The notes beneath the pieces are model-generated. The model saw only the letters and a list, made by a program, of their open reading frames with translations, did no database searches and was not told the DNA's origin. From contig CAJNOJ010000008.1 of assembly GCA_905250025.1 (NCBI GenBank), positions 744,001 through 808,000 of the forward strand: a stretch of DNA of 64,000 nucleotides, in the 5' to 3' direction. Each line of letters starts with the position of its first letter. Positions within the stretch are counted from its first letter, which is position 1. Below, piece by piece: positions 45,543 to 55,255 of the stretch. Both the position numbers and the translations under genes were made by a program. Origin of the DNA: Adineta ricciae (taxonomy: Eukaryota; Rotifera; Eurotatoria; Adinetida; Adinetidae).

Positions 45543-47513
45543 ATGACAGATCGAGAGACTGAAGACGATTACGTATATTTTTGGTTAGATAGAACCGTCG
45601 ACACGAGTAAAGTCAATCGGGATGTTAAAGGACTAATTCAACAAAGGACCAGATGCCGATTGTGGACATGTGCCGAACCTGATGAATGTATTAATAGAAT
45701 AACATCAGATGAACTATCAAGCAAACGAGTTATATTGATTATTTCCAATGAATTCGGTCCGATTGTTTTACGTGTTATTCATACGTGCTCGCACATTCAG
45801 AACGTTTATGTTTATTGTACTAGTCGATTGGTTGCCGAACAATGGTCACAATCTTATACGAAAGTAACGCATATATTTACAGATAAAAAGTCGCTTTTAC
45901 AGAAAATCTATGGAGATGTTTGTGTATGGGATATCGGCCCTCAATTACCAATGAGTGTCTTTCATCTGGCAGATCGAGAGAATGCGTATCGTAATTTAAC
46001 ATCCAATAGCGCGAAATTTATGTGGTATCAAGCGATGATTGTCGTTCTTAGATTGATGGCCAAACAATCGCATTCGAAAACCGATATGATTAGTGAATGT
46101 TTAGCAAGCTATCATGACGATGAAGTTGAAAAGAAGAAAATCGAAGCATTTAACACAGATTACGTATCCAAGAATGTTCTGAGATGGTATACATGTGATA
46201 GTTTCGTGTATCGTTTGTTGAATCGCGCTTTTCGAACTCAGAGAATCGAAATTATATTTAAATTTCGGTTTTTCATCGATGATTTACACAATCGAATTGT
46301 TACTCTTTACCAAGAATATCTGAAAAATCTTCCACCAAATCACAAATATGAATTGACTGTATATCGCGGGCAACATATGAACATTAGGGAACTGGTTGTT
46401 TTGCAACAAAACGTCTGCCAATTGATTTCAATGAATAGCTTTTTAAGTGCAACGAAAAACAAAGACCTTGCAAAAGTATTTGCAGATACCGGTGATCAAA
46501 CTAATGATAGCTCATCGATACAGTCAGTTCTTTTCATTATGAAAATTTCTCATATGACAGAGGATACGAGTCCGTTTGCATTTATTCAACCTTTTTCTTG
46601 TAATCCAAGCGAAGAAGAAGTTCTCTTTTCGGTCGGAACGATTTTCGAAGTCAAATCGGTTGTTAAACATGAACATACTTGGTATGTGACTCTACAATTA
46701 AGTGAACAAGAAAAAATCATCTGTCGAGAGCTTAGCGGCTATATGATCAAACATATCGGACCAAATCCCAATGAACTATCATTCGGTTGGTTACTCTATC
46801 GTATGAACGACTTCAGTGAAGCCAGACGATATGCTGAATATCTTCTCAAACAATATTCAAACGACAAAAGAATCGTGGGTGATATTTACACGTTGCTCGG
46901 TCTGATCAATGAAGCCAGTAAATGTTTACCAGCATCGATTGAAAATTATGATCGAGCTCTGGATGTATATAAAAAGACGGACGTTCAATCGATTGCAGTC
47001 TTGATCAATGCCTACACGAACCTTGGCTTGGCGTACATCGCTAAAGGTGATTCGCAAAAAGCAGATGAACAACGAAGACAGGCGGAAGAAAAACTAGTCA
47101 ATTCGCATGCCCAACATGATCGAAAATTGACGGCGAGAGTTTCGACACTGAAAGGAAGAATTCAAAGAGAGCGTAGAAATTATCAAGAAGCTTTACAAAC
47201 TTTTCAAAGCGTTTTAGAAGAAAAATTCGAGGAGCTACCTGAGAATCATCCGTCATTCGGTACAACATTCACAGACATGGGAATCGTGTATGAAAAACTC
47301 AATGATAACGATCGAGCGCTACATCACTTCAATCAAGCGCTTAGTATTTATCAGAAAACACTGGCACCGGATCATGTAGAATATGCCGACTGTCTTGAGA
47401 ACATGTCACGTGTGAATGTTAAACTCGGCAATTCTGCTCTTGCTTCCCAGCAATCCAAATTAGCGTTGAACATCATGAATAACAATATACGCGAAGATTT
47501 CCATAGTGAATGA
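45543..47513 (+). CDS. ADP-ribosyltransferase (R-S-E type) with C-terminal TPR repeats
   Basis: One exon. From ATG 45543 the product is 656 aa; an in-frame ATG at 45381 would add 54 residues including a hydrophobic run. That run is encoded by a likely intron polypyrimidine tract, so I prefer 45543. The N-terminal ~130 residues resemble the leader domain of bdelloid ART proteins (Phe-Trp-Leu-Asp; Ile-Ile-Ser-Asn). The ART fold has the arginine motif Thr-Val-Tyr-Arg-Gly-Gln (Arg about 275), a serine motif Asn-Ser-Phe-Leu-Ser-Ala-Thr (about 299) and Glu-Glu-Glu-Val (Glu 357/359), giving the R-S-ExE set of arginine-specific mono-ADP-ribosyltransferases. About five TPR units follow (residues about 430-640; Ala-Leu-His-His-Phe-Asn-Gln-Ala-Leu). 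It should transfer ADP-ribose from NAD to a protein chosen by the TPRs; the target is unknown. AATAAA is near 47569. Confidence 0.88.
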   Translation: MTDRETEDDYVYFWLDRTVDTSKVNRDVKGLIQQRTRCRLWTCAEPDECINRITSDELSSKRVILIISNEFGPIVLRVIHTCSHIQNVYVYCTSRLVAEQWSQSYTKVTHIFTDKKSLLQKIYGDVCVWDIGPQLPMSVFHLADRENAYRNLTSNSAKFMWYQAMIVVLRLMAKQSHSKTDMISECLASYHDDEVEKKKIEAFNTDYVSKNVLRWYTCDSFVYRLLNRAFRTQRIEIIFKFRFFIDDLHNRIVTLYQEYLKNLPPNHKYELTVYRGQHMNIRELVVLQQNVCQLISMNSFLSATKNKDLAKVFADTGDQTNDSSSIQSVLFIMKISHMTEDTSPFAFIQPFSCNPSEEEVLFSVGTIFEVKSVVKHEHTWYVTLQLSEQEKIICRELSGYMIKHIGPNPNELSFGWLLYRMNDFSEARRYAEYLLKQYSNDKRIVGDIYTLLGLINEASKCLPASIENYDRALDVYKKTDVQSIAVLINAYTNLGLAYIAKGDSQKADEQRRQAEEKLVNSHAQHDRKLTARVSTLKGRIQRERRNYQEALQTFQSVLEEKFEELPENHPSFGTTFTDMGIVYEKLNDNDRALHHFNQALSIYQKTLAPDHVEYADCLENMSRVNVKLGNSALASQQSKLALNIMNNNIREDFHSE

Positions 47514-47887
47514 AACACTCAAATGTTCATTGTGAGTTCTTTTGCAATCAGATGTCTTCTTATTCGTGTGAATAAAATATGACGACTATCATAATATTTT
47601 TGACCATTCAGATAACGTGTTGTCTTCCTTTTCATTAATTATTAATGTACATGATTTGTACATTTGAAAAACCTCTACTATGACAGGTGCCTATGCGTGC
47701 ACGATCGATCGCACACCTATGTTTCATTTTTTTTCTCTATTTTCTTGCTTTTGGGCAAGTTGTCGAGGAAAAAAGCATTCATTTTCCTTTCCACTTTCAC
47801 TGCCAACACAGCATATCGCACGTGTTGAATCAATATCGTCTCCCCTATCAACAAAAACATCGCAGCTAGTATCTATCAAAAACTAAC
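47514..47887. other. Short intergenic region
   Basis: Contains the polyadenylation signal of the ART-TPR gene (near 47569) and probably the promoter of the small ORF at 47888. No gene seen. Confidence 0.5.
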
Positions 47888-48079
47888 ATGTACAATAAAA
47901 ATGGAATTGTGCGAAGTTCGTGGACCCCTTGGAAACCATTACCACTATTGCTCGGTGTAGGTGCTGGTATCCTTCTATGTACTGTTGGTTTATCGTTGGG
48001 ATTAGGATTGGGCATTGGTCTTAATAATGATAGTGGAAATCTGACTGCATACAATACGACGAATACAACATCGGGATGA
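47888..48079 (+). CDS. 63-aa glycine-rich single-pass membrane peptide
   Basis: The frame starts with a polar Met-Tyr-Asn-Lys-Asn segment, then Trp-Thr-Pro-Trp, then a long hydrophobic helix of alternating Gly and Leu (Gly-Leu-Gly-Leu-Gly-Ile-Gly-Leu, about residues 20-45). It ends with a Ser/Thr/Asn tail containing three possible N-glycosylation sites (Asn-Leu-Thr and two Asn-Thr-Thr). This layout suits a type II membrane anchor with a short luminal tail. It may be a genuine small protein or the surviving first exon of a larger protein; no continuation was found before 49000. No homologue recognised. Confidence 0.4.
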   Translation: MYNKNGIVRSSWTPWKPLPLLLGVGAGILLCTVGLSLGLGLGIGLNNDSGNLTAYNTTNTTSG

Positions 48080-49443
48080 TCGATAGACTGAATAGTTTTT
48101 TTTTATACGAAAATATTCTCAGAAAGAAAAAAGAGATTAGAGAAATAGCCTCATTTGGTACTGAATGATCAGTTTTTTTTTGTCAACAATGAACGAGGCA
48201 GACATGAATTCTCTCGTGTGATTTGATCGTCTTGGGATCTGAAAATATGTTATCAATTCAACAAAAACATTAGTTCCCTGACATGCACTAATGCACTATT
48301 TATTGAGTTTTCTATCGATGTATTGACTGCTCATATCGAATAAAGACGATCGATTAAGTCAAGATGTCAACGTAAGTTTACAAATAAGAACAAAGAACAA
48401 AAATAATATTCCGAGAGAAAAGACTAAAGATGGCTTGAATAGAAGCACGGTAAGGCCACAGGCTTTGTCTAATTATTTCTTCGAGAACAGGAAGTTGTTG
48501 GTGTCTTGACAGGAAAAAGGATAAGAAAAAATGCTTGATAATGTCATTCTTTTTTCAATGTAGATCTATCGTTCTATGACAGAGAGAAAGAGCAAGAGAA
48601 CAAACGCAATATGGTCTTCATTCGCATCGTTAAACAGTTCTCTGATGATAATTCACACAATAGCACAGACTAACATCAAAACGGCAACTTAAGTCGATTG
48701 AATGAGAACTTACATGACCAGGTAAGTTGTCAAGGACTATTGAAAGTGATATACTTCAACATTTCCTAAGGATATTTTCTTCGGCAAACATTCGCTCTCG
48801 ATCTTTTCTCTTCTTCTTCTTCTTCTTCTACTTTATCAGTCGTCGGTAAACCATGTTCATAATATAACTATAAAAAATGATCGATGTGTTGACTGGTATC
48901 GTTATTCTCCAAAGCGTCGTGTTGATAATCTAAACAAAGATAGACATTTCATGAACAAATTTCTTTTCCGCATGCACATATTCGTCTGTTCAACACATTG
49001 ATTTGTATTCATTAAATTCTATTCAAACAAACGATTATCTTCGTTTCTGACAAGGGAGATAAATATCTCGATGGAATCCTCGGACACGTTCATATTGACA
49101 AACATATGTGAAGAGATTAGCTGAATGATGTCGGTAGTGATGAGAAGACGTTTATTGATCTTTTCCTGTTCAAATTTTTAATGTCAATAAATACATCGTC
49201 GAGATCAATACACATCCGGAAAGTGAATTATAGTCTTGTAGAATGATAGTTTTTATTGCATAGACTGTTCATTAAGATAATATTCTTCTTTTGTTCAGTC
49301 AGTCGAACTAATCCGACATATGAGATGTATTATAAGAAGTCTAATCAATATGAATCAAGCCTGAAGGTAGTCGAGATTAAATTTCATCTTCCTTTTCACC
49401 TTTCTCTTTATTTTAGATCATTGAAGAATACTCTCGGTAATCA
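48080..49443. other. Intergenic upstream of LRR receptor gene
   Basis: AT-rich with a (TTC)n tract at about 48811-48832. An acceptor TTTATTTTAG ends at 49416, 27 bp before the next start. The open frame 49256-49447 crosses this acceptor and is unlikely to be coding. No gene seen. Confidence 0.5.
48811..48832. repeat. (TTC)n microsatellite
   Basis: About seven TTC units, in intergenic sequence. Confidence 0.8.
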
Positions 49444-51668
49444 ATGATTATGTTTATTCAATTCCAGCAGATTTGCTTCGTCTTACTCGTACTTTTTCCA
49501 AGAAATCTATTTTCCATAAGGTTGCAAACAGTGTGCACTCCCTTGACTTTTCCACGGGAATGTTTTTGTCAACGAACGCGTTCGACGCCAATCTATTCTT
49601 CGAATGACACGTATTTGCGTTGCCGGCAATTAACAGAAATTACTTGCAGATATCCATGGACAAATTTCACCTATGATCGTTTAGTATTCGAAACTTTAAA
49701 TGACAATTTAACACTAAGTCATTCGGTTTTCACTAATCTTATTGCTCGGACAATACGCTTCAATACGTACAGTCTTTTCTTCAACAACCGCTCATTTGCG
49801 AGTGCACACATAGGTCAATTGGTGATTTCTCCTCAGAACATCCTTGGTCGAGTGGATTTCCCATCGAACAGTCAAGTGTTTTCTGGTTCAGTAATCACAA
49901 ATCTCCATTTCAAGTCCATTGATTTCCAAAGGCAAATCTCCGAAAGTGTTTTTTCCAATACACTCATTCAAACACTCACTATTCACTCGTCGAAATTCCA
50001 TGGTTTCACCAATGAACATGATGAAACCGTTATCAACCTCAAGTACGACCATTTCTTAGAATACGATTCTTCATTAACTCAAATACCCTCATTCAAACCG
50101 ATTCTTTCTACGAATCGAACATCTTTATACATAAAAGCACTCACTATCATATCCAGTATAAATACAACAAATCTCACTGAAAATTATTTTCCAGTTAACT
50201 TAGTTTATGAACAATTAGAAGAGGTTCGATTGAGTTTCAATGAAATCCACTCTCTCGCTACACATGTTTTCTCCCATTTGACCGACTTTCAAGGTCATTT
50301 ATCACTAGCAAATAATCAAATACAATATCTTCATTCACTAGCATTCGCAGATTTATTCCATCTGAAAAATCTCTCGTTAGCATACAATTTTATTGACAAT
50401 ATCTCTTCAATTCATTTCCGAGACCTACACGATTTATACGAATTAGATTTAAGTTCGAATTTACTTGTCACACTACAAAGCAATACATTCGAATACTTGG
50501 AAAACTTACGAATACTTCGTCTAAATTTCAATCCGATCGAATTTATCGAATCGAATGCATTCGCAAATTTGATCAATCTCGAAGAAATCGATTTTCGTGG
50601 TGTTAATCTAATCGAATCCGAGTGGATTTGGAATTTAGCGAGTTTACATGTTATTCAGACAATTCAAACAGAGTAAGTAAGGAAGAGAAAAGAGTCTTTC
50701 CTCTAATTAGCAAGAGAAATTATATACATGAGAAGAAGAGGATTAGGAGGTGAATAGAAATGACACAAAGTTCATTTTACAGATGAGTTACAATGACGAA
50801 GAATAACAAAACTAATTAGAAGAGAAGCTTGCGGATTTAATGACGCATATGTCTTTGATTTTTCTCGGCTGTTTTAGCTTTGATTTAAGTGACGTGGCGT
50901 TCTGTATTCTGTCTCGATACAATCAATCATTGTTTCACCTATCAAGACACGATTCTTGTTCGTGCCGGATTCATTATTTCAACCGGAAAGCGAGCGTCCA
51001 TGAAAACTCCAAAGAATATCTACGTTTAACACCAATATGCAGAGAAATCTTTACTGAACAAGATCGGAATAGTAGCAACAATGAATTGATACTTCGAAAT
51101 TTAGAAGATCAATGTCATTATAAATTCTTCGCGGTGGATTGCGACGCAATGACTGCAAAAGACATGAAGAATAGCACAGTTGAGATCAGCACGAAACCGA
51201 CAATAACAACAAGGTTCGTTTCGAGATTTTCCTAAGAATCAATCAACGTTTTGAATCAACAATTCATTTAGAATGAGCTCAACTAATCAACCTCCACGTC
51301 GATCGTTGAATAATACGAAAAAGTTATTTACTGTTCTTGCAACGTTAGTAGCAATTACACTTAGTGCAATTATTCTCGTCTTTTTCTGGTATCGTTTTAA
51401 ATCAATGTTGAAACAGCGACGAAAGAAACGAAAGTTTCTTCAACATCAACGACATTTCAACACACCTGTTACTCGCAGTCCGTTGCCACCATTGCCACGC
51501 TATGCCTCTGTCGATGTTTTAGGTAGTACGCAGAGTGAACACCTACTTGTGAATAATCAAAGTCAATTCGAAGCGCCATCGTCGATGATTTACAATAACA
51601 TCGATTCTATAGACAAAGATCCAGTTGACAATGAGTTTAACGAGGACGAAACTCCGACTCTGTGTTAA
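49444..51668 (+). CDS. Leucine-rich-repeat receptor-like membrane protein
   Basis: Three exons: 49444-50672, 50878-51213, 51272-51668; about 653 aa. Residues 1-22 form a signal peptide. A cysteine cap follows (Val-Cys-Thr-Pro, Glu-Cys-Phe-Cys, Leu-Arg-Cys). After a degenerate region come at least five canonical LRRs (about residues 255-400), for example Leu-Ser-Leu-Ala-Asn-Asn-Gln-Ile and Leu-Asp-Leu-Ser-Ser-Asn-Leu-Leu. Exon 2 holds a C-terminal cap with Ser-Cys-Ser-Cys. A transmembrane helix lies at about 540-562, followed by a basic stop-transfer and a ~90-residue Pro/Asp-rich tail. The plan matches Slit/Trk-type LRR surface proteins for ligand binding, but no kinase or TIR domain follows. 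It is probably a distant paralogue of the gene at 6970. The ligand and pathway are unknown. Confidence 0.85.
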
Positions 51669-52783
51669 ATTTATTTGTATATGTGTACTTTTGAATTTAA
51701 CTTAACGAGAATATATACATCTCTAGGGGAAAAAAAAGAATGTGTGATGAAAAATTTCGATTGATGTGAAGACAGAATGTTTAGAAGCGATAAAAAGTAA
51801 GTAGTTGTATGTATTGATGAAACCATACGGAGTAAGTGAGAAACGATGCATCGGATTAATCAAGTGCTTTATATCTCATCAGTTTGGAATTGGAAGAAGC
51901 AAAAGAACGAGTACTTCGATTTCAATTAGAATTCAGAACTGAACAATAGTAATAATAACATCAAATCTTAAAGGACAATGAAAAGTTTATTCATGTGTGA
52001 GATATTAACTTTTTATTTTCGTATTTTCAAGCCGAACATGCATATTTATGCGCATTGAATATCGATTCATTTGAATAATATTCGCAGTTAGAAATTGGAT
52101 CATGATTTACATATATGCAAGTGAAAATAGGATGCCATCATTGTGACGAACACATTAACATACGTATATATATATGATGATATAATCGTATTTATACGTA
52201 TATTATTCGCGTAGGTTTGATTTCATATTGAAAGTTGATTTAATTGCATCTTGTAGGGCGTTGTTCATTCTTCGAAGAAGAGAAAAAAAAAGTTAATCTG
52301 ATCATTTAGTCGAGTGCGTGTATGACGATATTATCCATTGTTTATAATTTAGCCTGTTCCGATTTACTATAGTGTCCTCCATTCTCCTTTTGTTAATCCT
52401 TAGCAAATGAAGCATATGGTAAAAGAAGAAGAAGAAGAAGAAGAAGGCAAGAGAAATCTATTGTACATTGCCCATTAAGACACATCGAATAGTGTTCTTT
52501 ATTGAATAGAAAAAGAAAAGTTAAAATATTCGGGATGAATCGATCTGCACTTGTGTGTCTAGACGGTGGGTATTGCAGCAAGAGAAAAAGAAACTTGAAA
52601 ATTTAGATTTTGCAGTTGATTTCATACTTAGATGTTAGTGTACCACCTGTGTGTATGTGATCTTTCGCTGTTTTATTCACACTTATAGATTAAGATGAAC
52701 ATTGAATAAATGTATCAAATTTCACTCGATGACATATGTACATTTGCAGATTTATCCTTGTTTTAGATTGATTCGTTGCATCG
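51669..52783. other. Intergenic between LRR and PTB genes
   Basis: Contains TATATA stretches near 52165-52205 and a (GAA)n tract at about 52425-52446. An acceptor TTGTTTTAG ends at 52766, 17 bp before the next start. No gene seen. Confidence 0.5.
52425..52446. repeat. (GAA)n microsatellite
   Basis: About seven GAA units, intergenic. Confidence 0.8.
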
Positions 52784-54845
52784 ATGATGGCTTCCTGTTC
52801 GGATTTAACAAAATTTTCATCTTTCAACAATCGTCAACCGTTGATAAAGGTAGAGCAGCTAAAGTACTTGACTTATATCAATCAAGAGATTAATTGGTGT
52901 GTTATATGTCATATCATTTATCTCTATCGATACTCTATATACGTATTGTCAAGGTCAAATGTTCATGTAATTAGGCGAAGAGACAAATATGTTACTTAGA
53001 AGCGGCGAACTCCTGATGAGAACGATAGAGAAATATATGCATGTGTCATAATAGATAACCTTTACTTGAGTATGTGCCGGATGCAGAAATCGTCGACTCC
53101 ATATTAGCATATAGTTCGATCGATTTTCTTCTTTCTCAATTCTAGGCTACACCAGTACCAATACCATCCAATAAGAAATTAGTCGAACCATTCAATCGTC
53201 TGAAAAACCGAGCTAATCTTTTTCGACGGAGAAATTATTCATCACAATTAGACATAAGTGATCCGCGTTCATCGCTCCCTGCTGATCATTTCATACTTCC
53301 TCAGCAAACAAAAGTACCAGAAGATAATAACCAATTGCTCTTAAAGCGATCGAATTCGATGATATGTCCACAACAACGTTTACAGTCGTTACTGAAGAAT
53401 AGTAAGAAAAATACTAATCGAAGTTCTGTTTGCGTCGAATTAGCCGATTGTCCAACCGATGAAAGTTCAACAGATGATGGTCATTTCGTAAAATCAGCAT
53501 CGAGCCGTTATTTTCGTCAAAAGATGAGCCACATTAATGAACAAGATGTTTTCACTTCCGAAGAATCACTTAAAGAGAAAATGATCCATGAAGGCAAGAG
53601 AACATCTCATCAATCACGACTAATATACAATTTGTCTCTTTTGTTTAATAGTATCTTCATTACCAAATCATAACAATGAACAGACGTCTGCCACTCTTGT
53701 TCCAGCTCAGCTACAGAAGCATACGATGGGAGATGAACAAAGACAACAATCGTCTCTCCCATGTGACGATTCAAATTTGAAACGACGATCAATCGAAGAG
53801 TCATTTTACGATTGTAAACAACCGACGCTACCTGAAATATCTTCAACTAAACTTTCCGCTTGTACAATGACAGGAAAATCGCTAATTAATCTCGATGAAA
53901 GTTTTTCTCTGACGTCTTCCGAAGATAAATGTATACAAACAACATTCAATGACACGATGATGAACAATAACCACCACAGTTCTACAACAAGTTTATCATC
54001 TTCATCAACCTCGATTCAAACCGATTCTCTCGAAAATAAATCAACAATCTCAAATAATTGTCCGAGTTCATCTCGATCTATGGCTTACCATCCACGAACT
54101 AATATCCATGAAAGATTAATCAACGAAGAAATATGCATTTACTGGGTTAACTACCTAGGTAAAACTCACTGGGAACGTAGAAGAAACAAAACGTTTGTTT
54201 TTTAGGATCTACAGCAGTGAAAATTTCAACTGACAATACACCAGCAATGCCAACACAGGCAATCAATCGATTGAAACAGTCGACGCAGTACGCCAGTGTG
54301 TTACCTGTCATCGGTTTGAGTATATCCCCACGTGGTGTTGAATTTTTGAAGCATGCAAAAGAGCGTGCCGTGATCTGTTTTCATGATATTAAATCAATTC
54401 ATTGTGCATGTCAGGACCAGGATTTACGTTATTTCGCTTATGTAACACGTGAACAGCGTTTAGTCAACGGACTAGCGAATCCGACGGGTGCGTCTGATCG
54501 TAAACAACATCAATCGCAGTCGGTATCTATCAATGCTGATTATCATAATTACTGTCATGTGTTTGTAGTTAAAAGCGAGTCGATGTCAACGGAAGTAAGT
54601 CGTTTGGATAGAAAACAGTTTTTTTTGCAGAATTGTCTGTTTAGATTTTATTAACATTTGGCCAAGCATTCGATATTGCTTATCAAGTTCACCGCCGTTT
54701 AAACTTAAAACAGCACATCCTGGAAAAATCACAAGCAAAAGTCGATGCTAATCATAAACCAGAAAAAATGATGTTGCTATCAACACATTCACCAACGACA
54801 TCAGCCTCATCGTCATCGAGTGATGAACAACGAGCTTTTATATAA
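52784..54845 (+). CDS. PTB-domain adaptor, ANKS1/Odin-type PTB without ankyrin or SAM
   Basis: Exons 52784-52849, 53146-53593, 53652-54158, 54206-54594, 54645-54845; about 536 aa. The joint between exons 2 and 3 uses a GC donor (GAAG|GCAAG). This is the only choice that keeps the frame open. The first ~325 residues are disordered and Ser-rich. The PTB domain spans exons 3-5: Trp-Val-Asn-Tyr-Leu-Gly-Ser; Ala-Ile-Asn-Arg-Leu-Lys; Leu-Ser-Ile-Ser-Pro-Arg-Gly-Val; a Cys-Ala-Cys-Gln-Asp strand; Phe-Ala-Tyr-Val; and Cys-His-Val-Phe-Val, then Leu-Thr-Phe-Gly-Gln-Ala-Phe-Asp-Ile-Ala-Tyr-Gln. This sequence of motifs is closest to the PTB of ANKS1A/B, which binds NPxY tails of receptors. No ankyrin or SAM domain is encoded here. 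AATAAA is near 54913. PTB call strong; orthology moderate. Confidence 0.82.
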
Positions 54846-55255
54846 ATACGCTATTGTATATACATGTGTGTATTTCCTTTATTAATACCATTTTATGTGA
54901 GATATTCATTTTGACAATAAACTAGCCTATCTAAAATGGCGGTCTTTTTCAACTCCAAGATGCGTTCTCATTCTTTAATGTTGATGTCTACAATAATGTC
55001 TTACTTTCATGTTTAGGATCTTTTCCGTTTACGCTTGACCAACCTCAAGCACCGTCCATTCCAATCTCATACTCCATCTACCGCCTCTATCGAAATGCAT
55101 AACCGTATTGGATAAAACCATTCCTGTCATCTGATTGGTTCGACAATGAATACTCATGATAGATTATTTCTCTCTTCATCCTATTGTCTGTTTTGAGAAA
55201 CGAGTCACGAAAATCTTGAAATTCAATGGTTTAAACTGATCCAATACACACTGAA
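54846..55255. other. Intergenic between PTB and ASXL-like genes
   Basis: AATAAA near 54913 for the PTB gene. An acceptor (ATGTTTAG) near 55017 opens a ~32-codon frame starting Asp-Leu-Phe-Arg-Leu-Arg before a stop; it could be 5' UTR of the next gene. No gene supported. Confidence 0.45.
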
